This document shows, one piece after another, positions 1 to 5,273 of a stretch of DNA of 5,273 nucleotides. Source of the stretch: Methylovulum sp. GTDB taxonomy: Bacteria; Pseudomonadota; Gammaproteobacteria; Methylococcales; Methylomonadaceae. A program made the position numbers and the translations under genes. The DNA lies in assembly GCA_028713595.1 (NCBI GenBank), contig JAQTNZ010000231.1, positions 1-5,273 of the forward strand. The letters run 5' to 3'. Under the pieces are notes generated by a model. The model saw only the letters and a list, made by a program, of their open reading frames with translations, searched no databases and was not told the origin of the DNA. The first letter of the stretch is position 1; each line of letters begins with the position of its first letter.

Positions 1-1280
1 GTTACCAAACCGTGCTTGCCAGCAACAGGGAAGAGGCCATTGTCGCCTTACGGCGCTTTATGCCAGCGGTGGTCACGCTGGATCTGGGGCTGCCACCCGA
101 TGCCGCCAATGCCAGCGAAGGCTTGGCGGCCTTGAAAGAAATCCTGCAATTGGCCCCCGCCACTAAAGTCATTGTCGTGACCGGCAATGATGACCGTGAC
201 AATGCGGTTAAGGCGGTGGCGATGGGGGCGTATGATTTTTATCAAAAACAGATAGACCTGGATGTTTTGGATATGATTATCGAGCGGGCTTTCCAACTGG
301 CCGAATTGCAAAAAGCCTATACCCAACTGCAACAGAAAAACCAAGAGCCTTTGGCGGGCATTATCGCTTCCTGCAAAAAAATGCAGGATTTGACGCGCAT
401 GGTCGAAAAAGTCGCCCCCACCAATGCCACCACCTTGTTGCTGGGGGAAAGCGGTACCGGCAAGGAGTTATTTGCCAAAGCCATACATGGTTTAAGCCAT
501 CGGGCCGGCAAGCCGTTTATTGCCGTCAATTGTGCGGCCATCCCCGAAAATTTGCTGGAAAGCGAGTTGTTCGGTTATGAAAAAGGCGCCTTTACCGGCG
601 CGACGCAGCAGACTAAAGGCAAAATCGAATACGCCGACAAAGGCACTTTTTTCCTGGATGAAATTGGCGATTTGCCGATTAATTTGCAGTCCAAGCTGTT
701 GCGCTTCCTTCAGGAGCGGTGCATAGAGCGTATCGGCGGGCGTAAGGAAATCCCCGTTGATGTGCGCATCATTTGCGCCACCCATCAAAATTTGCAGGTA
801 CTAATTGACGAAGGGCGGTTTAGAAGCGACTTATATTACCGGATCAGCGAAATAACTTTAAATATTCCACCCTTACGCGAACGCCAAGGGGATGCCATCA
901 CCATCGCCAACGTCCTGCTTCGGCGCTTTAGTGAAGCCAACAATAAAGTCCTGAAAGGCTTTAGCCAAGAAGCGGTGCAGGCCATAGAAAGCTACCCGTG
1001 GCCCGGCAATATCCGCGAGCTGGAAAATAAGATCAAGCGGGCGGTGATTATGGCGGACGATGCCCTGATCGACTTTAATGACTTGGAATTGGGCGAAATC
1101 AGCGAAGAAGCCATGCCCTTTAACCTTAAGACTGTCCGTGAAGTGGCCGAAACCTCGGCGATCAAACGGGCGTTGGCGTTTTCGCACAACAATATCTCCA
1201 ATGCGGCAAAATTGTTGGGGATCACCCGCCCGACCTTGTACACATTGTTTGAAAAATATGGCATTAAGGTCAATGAGTAA
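1..1280 (+). CDS. prsR: PrsR-type PEP-CTERM-box sigma-54 response regulator, 5' partial
   Basis: Cytoplasmic two-component activator of sigma-54 promoters. The reading frame is open from base 3 and gives 425 visible residues; roughly 25-30 N-terminal residues lie outside the window, so the GTG at 12 is internal. Numbered from the first visible codon, the receiver domain has the phosphoacceptor Asp27 (TLDLGLPP), Thr60 (VVTGND) and Lys82. The AAA+ domain follows, with Walker A GESGTGKE (148-155), the sigma-54 contact loop GAFTGA (195-200), Walker B FFLDEIGD (216-223) and an arginine-finger region RSDLYYR (274-280). A Fis-type helix-turn-helix (NISNAAKLLGITRPTLY) ends the protein. The receiver wording (LGLPPDA...ASEGLA, GAYDFYQK) matches the PrsR family as I know it. 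That family accompanies the histidine kinase PrsK and exosortase/PEP-CTERM loci, probably upstream here. An oddity is that the usual Pro after the conserved Lys is Gln83. The architecture is certain; the PrsR subfamily is very likely. Confidence 0.9.
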   Translation, partial: YQTVLASNREEAIVALRRFMPAVVTLDLGLPPDAANASEGLAALKEILQLAPATKVIVVTGNDDRDNAVKAVAMGAYDFYQKQIDLDVLDMIIERAFQLAELQKAYTQLQQKNQEPLAGIIASCKKMQDLTRMVEKVAPTNATTLLLGESGTGKELFAKAIHGLSHRAGKPFIAVNCAAIPENLLESELFGYEKGAFTGATQQTKGKIEYADKGTFFLDEIGDLPINLQSKLLRFLQERCIERIGGRKEIPVDVRIICATHQNLQVLIDEGRFRSDLYYRISEITLNIPPLRERQGDAITIANVLLRRFSEANNKVLKGFSQEAVQAIESYPWPGNIRELENKIKRAVIMADDALIDFNDLELGEISEEAMPFNLKTVREVAETSAIKRALAFSHNNISNAAKLLGITRPTLYTLFEKYGIKVNE

Positions 1281-1310
1281 AGTTGTGGCCTCAGTTAACG
1301 GCCCATGCCC

Positions 1311-1328
1311 CGCCATTGGAAAATGGCG
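1311..1328 (+). terminator. small GNRA-loop hairpin after prsR, possible weak terminator
   Basis: CGCCATT and AATGGCG form a perfect 7-bp stem around a GGAA tetraloop, 30 bases after the prsR stop. No T-run follows, so it is not a canonical Rho-independent terminator. It could be a transcript 3'-end stabiliser, or chance. Confidence 0.3.
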
Positions 1329-1360
1329 TATCAACTGGTGCTTGCCAACGGTAGTTAGCA

Positions 1361-1366
1361 TATAAT
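1361..1366 (+). promoter_or_regulatory. candidate -10 box for the mxaD-like/propeller unit
   Basis: A perfect TATAAT lies 33 bases upstream of the ATG at 1400, which would give a leader of about 27 nt. The best -35 match, TTGCCA at 1342-1347, is only 13 bp away, which is too short for a standard sigma-70 promoter. The -35 is therefore unresolved and an activator may be needed. No sigma-54 GG-N10-GC motif is seen in this spacer. Confidence 0.4.
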
Positions 1367-1399
1367 GCCACGTTTATCTGTTCTCACTAGGAAATGACT

Positions 1400-1963
1400 A
1401 TGAAAAAAATTGCTTTACTGGGTATGTCCGCACTGTTTATGTTCACCTCGGTTGCCAATGCCCACGGCCCAGTCCGCCAAAAAGCCGAAGAAGAAATTAC
1501 CATCAACGCGCCCGCTGAAAAAGTCTGGGGCATCATTAAAAATTATGATGATCTGTCTTGGGTGCCCGGCATTAAAAGCACTACTGCGGACAAAGGCAAC
1601 ACTAAAGGCTCCATCCGTGTCCTGACTTTGGATGCAGGCGGCACCATCACCGAAGAGCTGAAAAAGTATGACGATAAGAAAATGACTTACGCCTACAAAA
1701 TCACCGACATGAGCACTGCCAAAACCATCACCCATTCTGGTGCGGAAGAAAAAGTCCCGGTATTGCCAGTGGACAATTATGCCGCCAGCATTGAAGTGGA
1801 AGCCCAAGGCGGTTCCACGCTGGTGTCCTGGAAAGCCGGTTATTACCGCGCTTATATGAACAACAACCCACCTGCTGAAATGAACGAAGAAGCCGCCAAC
1901 ACGGCAGTCACGGCCATTTTGAAAGGCGGTTTGGCGAATTTGAAAACCTTGGCTGAAAAATAA
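1400..1963 (+). CDS. mxaD: MxaD-like periplasmic SRPBCC-family protein
   Basis: A 187-residue exported protein. Residues 1-21 form a signal peptide: MKK, a hydrophobic core, then an ANA cleavage motif before HGPV. The mature part has the SRPBCC (START/polyketide-cyclase-like) pattern, opening with EEITINAPAEKVWGIIKNY, then SWVPGIKST, GGTITEELKKYD and VLPVDNYAASIEV, with a long C-terminal helix. Start HGPxRQK, the VLPVxNY segment and the closing NNxPPxEMNEEAA resemble MxaD as I recall it. In methylotrophs MxaD is a periplasmic protein reported to help methanol dehydrogenase interact with its cytochrome c acceptor. ATG 1400 is preferred over in-frame ATG 1394 because AGGAA (1389-1393) abuts 1394 but sits 6 nt before 1400. 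The propeller gene follows after 9 nt, so the two are probably cotranscribed. Without mxaF or xoxF in view, a general SRPBCC role remains possible. Confidence 0.78.
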   Translation: MKKIALLGMSALFMFTSVANAHGPVRQKAEEEITINAPAEKVWGIIKNYDDLSWVPGIKSTTADKGNTKGSIRVLTLDAGGTITEELKKYDDKKMTYAYKITDMSTAKTITHSGAEEKVPVLPVDNYAASIEVEAQGGSTLVSWKAGYYRAYMNNNPPAEMNEEAANTAVTAILKGGLANLKTLAEK

Positions 1964-1972
1964 GGCCGTCCG

Positions 1973-2941
1973 GTGTCCATTAAGCTTGTGCCGATTAAGC
2001 TGGCACGGACGGTGGCTGTTGTCGCCGCTTTATTCGCTTCCGTACTCGTTGCCGCCCCGTTGGCTTATGTCAGCAACCAATTAAGCGACAGTGTCTCCAT
2101 TATTGACACCGGGCTTGGCAAAGTGGTGGCGACCATTGCCGTGCCCGGCAAACCTGCGGGGGTCGCCGTTGCCCCCGATGGCAAGCGTTGTTATGTCAGC
2201 ACCCCCGAAGGCCACGGTTTTGCCGTGATCGACACCGAAAAACGCGCCCTGATCGCCCGCATCAAGGTCAGTGACGGGGCTTTGGGCATTGCCGTCAGCC
2301 CCGACAGCCGCCGCATTTATGTCGCCGATTGGTATGAAAACACCGTGGCCGTCATTGATGCGCAAACCTTGACAGTGTTGCAAACCATCGCTGTCGGGCA
2401 GTCGCCATCGGGCTTGATAGCCAGTCCTGATAACCGTTGGCTGTATGTGGCGAATCGCCTCAGCAACTCGGTCAGCAAGATTGACCTTGACAGCGGCATG
2501 GTCAAACAGACGGCGATGGTAGGCGCACACCCGTTTGGCCTGACTATTGATAGCCGGGGCGAACGCTTGTATATCGCCAATGTGCAAAGTGACGATGTCA
2601 CGGTGCTGGATGCCAAACTGATGCGGACGCTGGCGACCATTAAGGTCGGCCTGTTGCCCTATGCGGCGGCCCTGGCCCTTAATGACAGCCGTTTGTTGGT
2701 GACTAATCAGGATGACGGTTCGGTGTCGGTGATTGATGCCGCCACCTTAACCACCACCGGCCTGATTACCGTTGGTGAAAAACCGGAAGGTATCAGCACC
2801 CATCCTGATGACCGCCATGTCTATGTCGCCAATTGGTTTGACAGTACAGTCTCGGTGCTGGATGCCAAAACCTTGCGTGTTATCAATACCATCAAAACGG
2901 GTGAGGGCAGCCGGGCGTTTGGGCAATTTATCAGTAAATGA
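1973..2941 (+). CDS. exported seven-bladed YVTN beta-propeller protein
   Basis: A 322-residue protein with an N-terminal signal (basic KLVPIKLAR, then a hydrophobic run to about residue 28) and an almost pure beta-propeller. The YVTN-type strand recurs at residues 32, 74, 116, 158, 200, 242 and 284, exactly every 42 residues with no insertions. Each copy is followed by a (V/F)(S/A/T)VID-like strand and, in most blades, an xxVGxxPxG(I/L)xxxPD turn. That gives seven blades, the usual closed ring. The start is GTG 1973: AAGG (1962-1965) overlaps the mxaD stop codon and lies 7 nt upstream, which suggests translational coupling; the only upstream in-frame landmark is that stop. YVTN propellers of this size include a family linked to PQQ-dependent alcohol catabolism, which fits the MxaD-like neighbour. 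No catalytic residues or haem motif are visible, so a scaffold or binding role in the periplasm is inferred. The exact partner is unknown. Confidence 0.88.
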   Translation: MSIKLVPIKLARTVAVVAALFASVLVAAPLAYVSNQLSDSVSIIDTGLGKVVATIAVPGKPAGVAVAPDGKRCYVSTPEGHGFAVIDTEKRALIARIKVSDGALGIAVSPDSRRIYVADWYENTVAVIDAQTLTVLQTIAVGQSPSGLIASPDNRWLYVANRLSNSVSKIDLDSGMVKQTAMVGAHPFGLTIDSRGERLYIANVQSDDVTVLDAKLMRTLATIKVGLLPYAAALALNDSRLLVTNQDDGSVSVIDAATLTTTGLITVGEKPEGISTHPDDRHVYVANWFDSTVSVLDAKTLRVINTIKTGEGSRAFGQFISK

Positions 2942-2959
2942 GGAACTTGTCCCACCCCC

Positions 2960-2965
2960 TATAAT
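2960..2965 (+). promoter_or_regulatory. candidate -10 box for the 95-residue gene
   Basis: A perfect TATAAT lies 45 bases before ATG 3011 in the 69-bp spacer after the propeller gene. No -35 hexamer is seen at 16-18 bp (TTGTCC at 2947 is only 7 bp away). Read-through from the upstream unit is equally possible, as no terminator is seen between them. Confidence 0.3.
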
Positions 2966-3010
2966 GATTGTGGTAGACTCCGAATTATTTGTTAATGGTT
3001 GAGGAAGAAA

Positions 3011-3298
3011 ATGGCTGAAACAGTAGATGAATTGACGGTAAGTTACCAGGATGGCGGCATTGAAACCGTTAAGGAGCTGGACAAAAAAGTCCTGACTAAA
3101 GGCGCGTGGGCGACCGTGATGTACCGCTATCAGGATTGGAACCGCGCCAAGGAAGAATATGGGCCTGACAAGTATACTATCCGCCGTTACCAAAAACGTA
3201 ATGGCGAATACCAGCAGAAGTCAAAATTTAACATTTCCAGCAAGGATCAGGCAAAAAGCATTATTGCAGCGTTGGAAGAGTGGCTGGCTAAAGACTAA
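3011..3298 (+). CDS. conserved-looking 95-residue protein of unknown function
   Basis: I do not recognise this gene with confidence. ATG 3011 is chosen because GAGGA (3001-3005) stands 5 nt upstream, a strong ribosome binding site; an in-frame TTG at 2999 would start before that site. The protein is soluble, with no signal peptide, membrane segment or cysteine, and near-balanced charge (about 17 Lys/Arg, 16 Asp/Glu). It reads as a beta-rich, aromatic middle (WATVMYRYQDW, YTIRRYQKRNGEYQQ) followed by SKFNISS and a C-terminal amphipathic helix (KDQAKSIIAALEEWLAK). The basic beta hairpin plus helix is loosely like small PC4-type single-strand-binding folds, but this is only a shape resemblance. 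It stands alone, followed 6 nt later by a long hairpin, and converges on the carbonic anhydrase gene. Good ribosome binding site, coding-like composition and a complete frame support a real gene. Confidence 0.8.
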   Translation: MAETVDELTVSYQDGGIETVKELDKKVLTKGAWATVMYRYQDWNRAKEEYGPDKYTIRRYQKRNGEYQQKSKFNISSKDQAKSIIAALEEWLAKD

Positions 3299-3304
3299 AA
3301 CCGG

Positions 3305-3349
3305 ATGGGCAACAACCACAGGAACAAAGTTCCTGTGGTTGTTGCCCAT
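3305..3349. terminator. perfect 21-bp inverted repeat between convergent genes, probable bidirectional terminator
   Basis: Arms at 3305-3325 and 3329-3349 are exact reverse complements (outer ATGGGCAACAA, inner CACAGGAAC) around an AAA loop. The hairpin starts 6 nt after the stop of the 95-residue gene and ends 3 nt from the carbonic anhydrase stop, so it fills nearly the whole 54-bp gap. No T-run follows on the plus side (AGGCTACTTG), and on the minus side there is only a TTTTA 5 nt past the stem. It is therefore not a textbook intrinsic terminator, but the position suggests transcript-end formation or 3' protection for both genes. Confidence 0.65.
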
Positions 3350-3352
3350 AGG

Positions 3353-3925
3353 CTACTTGCCTGCCGCAGTGGCTGCCGGCACTTCAATCAGGCGGCCTGA
3401 TTTGACATCATAAATATAACCGTAAACAGGAATCTCGGCAGGTACTAAGGGATGCGCCTTAATGCGCACGACATCTTCCAAAACGCTTTGTGCCTGGTCT
3501 TTAATGGTCAACCAGTCGATATAGTTGCCTTCGGTGGAGCCTGGGCCTTGGCAGCAATCGTGCCAGCCGTGTTCGTCAACGGAGGCGGTTTTTAGGCTGG
3601 AGGCCAACAGGCCGCGCATGATCTCATCGGTGAAGGTTTCCATGCCGCAATCGGTATGGTGGACAACAAACCATTCGCGGGTACCGAGCAATTTATAAGA
3701 AATGACCAGTGAGCGGATCGCATCATCACTGGCGCGGCCACCCGCATTGCGGATAACATGGGCATCACCTTCAGACAATCCGGCATATTTGGCAGGGTCA
3801 AGACGGGCATCCATACACGTCAAAATGGCAAAATGCCGGCCTGGAGGCATAGGCAAATCGCCCTTGTCAAAACTGGCGGCGTAATCACGGTTCGCCAATA
3901 ACACTTCATTTAATATATTACTCAT
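3353..3925 (-). CDS. beta-class carbonic anhydrase (EC 4.2.1.1)
   Basis: A cytoplasmic zinc enzyme interconverting CO2 and bicarbonate. The 190 residues carry all expected zinc and catalytic residues: Cys37, Asp39 and Arg41 in TCMDARLDP, and His90 and Cys93 in HHTDCGM. Conserved VIRNAGG (57-63) and [18 protein letters not shown] (67-84) are also present. The pattern, including [20 protein letters not shown] near the start, resembles the short beta-CA clade typified by mycobacterial Rv1284 (about 163 residues). The extra length is mainly an insertion at about 117-140 that contains [10 protein letters not shown], plus a C-terminal Ala-rich tail. ATG 3925 is chosen because GAGGA lies about 7 nt upstream; the frame stays open to an ATG at 4162, but that stretch is low-complexity, non-coding-like and would overlap the divergent gene. 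No signal peptide is seen. It may supply bicarbonate for carboxylation or balance CO2 made during C1 oxidation; that role is inferred. Confidence 0.93.
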   Translation of the reverse strand: MSNILNEVLLANRDYAASFDKGDLPMPPGRHFAILTCMDARLDPAKYAGLSEGDAHVIRNAGGRASDDAIRSLVISYKLLGTREWFVVHHTDCGMETFTDEIMRGLLASSLKTASVDEHGWHDCCQGPGSTEGNYIDWLTIKDQAQSVLEDVVRIKAHPLVPAEIPVYGYIYDVKSGRLIEVPAATAAGK

Positions 3926-3949
3926 CGTTTGTTCCTCATGATTGTTATA

Positions 3950-3978
3950 GTTATGTTTTTGATGGTTATGTTTTTGAT
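3950..3978 (-). repeat. two-copy 15-bp tandem repeat in the carbonic anhydrase leader
   Basis: On the plus strand GTTATGTTTTTGAT occurs at 3950-3963 and again at 3965-3978, a period of 15. A partial GTTATA precedes it at 3944. In the minus-strand transcript it reads ATCAAAAACATAAC twice, about 25-53 nt before the start codon. It is A-rich and unstructured, so it could aid ribosome loading or be simple repeat expansion. Confidence 0.7.
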
Positions 3979-4006
3979 AGGATGTCGCCAAACCTTTAAG
4001 CCGCAG

Positions 4007-4033
4007 GGCAAACTTAATTATATTGGCAAACTT
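4007..4033 (-). promoter_or_regulatory. candidate carbonic anhydrase promoter: -10 box between identical 9-bp repeats
   Basis: On the minus strand the order is AAGTTTGCC, AATATAATT, AAGTTTGCC: two identical 9-mers separated by exactly 9 bp. The spacer holds a perfect TATAAT (plus-strand 4017-4022), about 92 bp from ATG 3925. No convincing -35 lies 16-18 bp upstream of it. A second possibility further upstream is TGGTACATT, an extended -10-like site. The repeats would place a regulator on or around the -10, but this is inferred from layout only. Confidence 0.45.
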
Positions 4034-4154
4034 TAATGTACCATAAAATACGCGTTTGCAAAGACAATACGGCCATAAAAACAAGATGCTTGCCGTGGAT
4101 GAAGCCCACCCCCTAAGGCTGATCGGACAGCTATGCCGCCATTGAAAAAATCCT
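4034..4154 (+). promoter_or_regulatory. upstream region of the NAD(P)HX repair gene, promoter not resolved
   Basis: This is the rest of the 229-bp divergent spacer. TTGGCA (4023-4028) and TAAAAT (4044-4049) could form a weak plus-strand promoter, but the spacing is only 15 bp. The remaining sequence to 4154 shows no strong hairpin, repeat or small gene. An in-frame TGA at 4143 fixes the upstream limit of the downstream gene. Confidence 0.25.
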
Positions 4155-5273
4155 ATGCACACACTACCAACGACACTTTATAACACGGCACAAATTCAGG
4201 AACTTGAGCATCGGGTCATTTATCAACGTGGCGTTTCCGGTTTTGAACTGATGACCAAAGCGGGTTACGCCGTTTTTGAATACCTGCATGAAAAATGGCG
4301 GGATGCCAAATCGGTCGTGGTTTTTTGTGGCGGCGGCAATAATGGCGGCGATGGCTATATTGTCGCGGCTTTGGCCCGCTCGGCAGGCTTGTCGGTTGAG
4401 GTTTACACGCTGGTCAGCCCGCAGACGCTTAAAGGCGATGCCCTGACGGCGTACCAAAAATACAGCGCCACCCACGGTGCGCCGACACCTTTTCATGGCG
4501 GGCTTCAGGCCAATGCCGACATTGTCGTTGATGCCCTGTTCGGTACCGGGCTTGACCGGGCTGTCACCGGCGATTATTTGGCGGCCATCGGGCGGATTAA
4601 CCAAAGCCAAGCTTATATCGTGTCCATAGACATACCGTCAGGGTTAAATGCCAATACCGGAAAAGTCATGGAAGCGGCGGTCAAGGCGAATAGCACCGTC
4701 ACCTTTATCGGTTTGAAACAAGGCTTGTTTACCGGGGAGGCCGCCGAATATTGCGGGGACATTATTTACGCGCCTTTGGCGGTGCCAGCGGATATTTTTC
4801 AAGATGTGCGCTCGAACGTCTATCGGGTTATGCCTAAGGCATTCCCCCGCCGTGACCGCTGTATGCACAAAACCAAAAACGGCCATGTCTTGGTGATTGG
4901 TGGCGAGCGTGGGTTTGTCGGGGCGGTGATGATGGCGGCGGAAGCGGCTTTGCGGGTAGGGGCGGGATTGGTTAGCGTCGCCACCCGCCAAGAGCATACC
5001 GGCCTGATGAGTGTCCACCGCCCTGAGTTGATGTGCCATGGCGTAGACAATGGCGAGCAATTGACCAGCCTGCTGGAAAAAGCCACTGTGGTGGTGATAG
5101 GTCCTGGGCTTGGGCAAAGCCATTGGGCAAAAGAATTGTTCCTGACGGTTATCCATTCCAGAAAAATGGCCGTTATTGATGCCGATGCCCTGAATATTTT
5201 GGCGAAAATCCCAGCGGCCCATAATAACTTGTTGTTGACCCCGTTCCGTAGCGTTTTGACACCGCATGTGGGT
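4155..5273 (+). CDS. nnr: bifunctional NAD(P)H-hydrate epimerase / ADP-dependent NAD(P)H-hydrate dehydratase, 3' partial
   Basis: A metabolite-repair enzyme: the N-terminal domain interconverts R- and S-NAD(P)HX, and the C-terminal domain dehydrates S-NAD(P)HX back to NAD(P)H using ADP (as in E. coli YjeF/Nnr). The frame is open to the window end, giving 373 residues; about 100-130 are missing by comparison with the family. The epimerase domain (1 to about 220) shows [10 protein letters not shown] (32-41), [10 protein letters not shown] (59-68), [11 protein letters not shown] (125-135) and [13 protein letters not shown] (157-169). The dehydratase domain begins near [13 protein letters not shown] (238-250), then [22 protein letters not shown] (start 256), VVVIGPGLG (312-320) and DADALN (342-347). 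ATG 4155 is the first Met after an in-frame TGA at 4143; no clear Shine-Dalgarno precedes it. It diverges from the carbonic anhydrase gene. Near the visible end, [15 protein letters not shown] departs from the usual LTPHPGEA motif. Confidence 0.94.
   Translation, partial: MHTLPTTLYNTAQIQELEHRVIYQRGVSGFELMTKAGYAVFEYLHEKWRDAKSVVVFCGGGNNGGDGYIVAALARSAGLSVEVYTLVSPQTLKGDALTAYQKYSATHGAPTPFHGGLQANADIVVDALFGTGLDRAVTGDYLAAIGRINQSQAYIVSIDIPSGLNANTGKVMEAAVKANSTVTFIGLKQGLFTGEAAEYCGDIIYAPLAVPADIFQDVRSNVYRVMPKAFPRRDRCMHKTKNGHVLVIGGERGFVGAVMMAAEAALRVGAGLVSVATRQEHTGLMSVHRPELMCHGVDNGEQLTSLLEKATVVVIGPGLGQSHWAKELFLTVIHSRKMAVIDADALNILAKIPAAHNNLLLTPFRSVLTPHVG

Noticed and set aside
12..14. GTG at 12 as the true start of the response regulator
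   Set aside because: The frame is open to the window edge, and starting there would remove the first strand and acidic pocket of the receiver domain; the gene is simply truncated by the window.
1394..1396. ATG 1394 as the start of the MxaD-like protein
   Set aside because: The AGGAA ribosome binding site directly abuts it with no spacer, while ATG 1400 has a 6-nt spacer and gives a cleaner signal peptide.
1999..2016. TGGCACGGACGGTGGC as a sigma-54 promoter that PrsR could activate
   Set aside because: The GG-N10-GC spacing fails (GG occurs where GC is needed), and it lies inside the signal-peptide coding region of the propeller gene.
2081..2587. 168-codon minus-strand frame inside the propeller gene
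   Set aside because: It is a shadow of the repetitive GC-rich propeller frame; the plus-strand frame has seven regular blades and a signal peptide.
3926..4162. N-terminal extension of the carbonic anhydrase to an ATG at 4162 (269 residues)
   Set aside because: The extra 79 residues have no family counterpart, include a translated tandem repeat ([10 protein letters not shown]), lack a ribosome binding site at 4162 and overlap the divergent nnr start. ATG 3925 has a good Shine-Dalgarno.
4164..5267. Long minus-strand open frames opposite nnr (148 and 207 codons)
   Set aside because: They are antisense to a continuous 373-codon frame with full family motifs; their translations have no recognisable domain or ribosome binding site.

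Overview
The window most likely comes from a gammaproteobacterial methanotroph or methylotroph (Methylococcales-like). Two genes suggest this. One is a PrsR-type sigma-54 regulator, found in bacteria with PEP-CTERM/exosortase systems. The other is an MxaD-like periplasmic protein, known from methanol oxidation clusters. Base composition looks moderate, near 50% GC. The taxonomic call is inference, because there is no rRNA and no mxaF/xoxF gene here.

Layout: (1) 1-1280 (+) is the 5'-truncated prsR response regulator. (2) 1281-1399 is a spacer with a small GNRA-loop hairpin and a TATAAT box. (3) 1400-1963 and 1973-2941 (+) are a tight two-gene unit: an MxaD-family SRPBCC protein and a seven-bladed YVTN beta-propeller, both with export signals. 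(4) 3011-3298 (+) is a 95-residue protein of unknown function with a strong ribosome binding site. (5) 3305-3349 is a perfect 21-bp hairpin filling the gap between converging genes. (6) 3353-3925 (-) is a beta-class carbonic anhydrase. (7) 3926-4154 is a divergent regulatory region with a TATAAT flanked by identical 9-bp repeats and a 15-bp tandem repeat in the presumed leader. (8) 4155 to the window end (+) is the 3'-truncated bifunctional NAD(P)HX epimerase/dehydratase, which repairs damaged nicotinamide cofactors.

How they fit together: the MxaD-like and propeller proteins probably act together in the periplasm, perhaps supporting a PQQ-dependent alcohol dehydrogenase encoded elsewhere. 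PrsR probably belongs with upstream exosortase or polysaccharide genes outside the window. Carbonic anhydrase and NAD(P)HX repair are housekeeping functions. I see no mobile element, CRISPR array, RNA gene or clear defence system. The most notable unexplained structures are the long hairpin without a T-tract, the 9-9-9 promoter arrangement, and the uncharacterised 95-residue protein.
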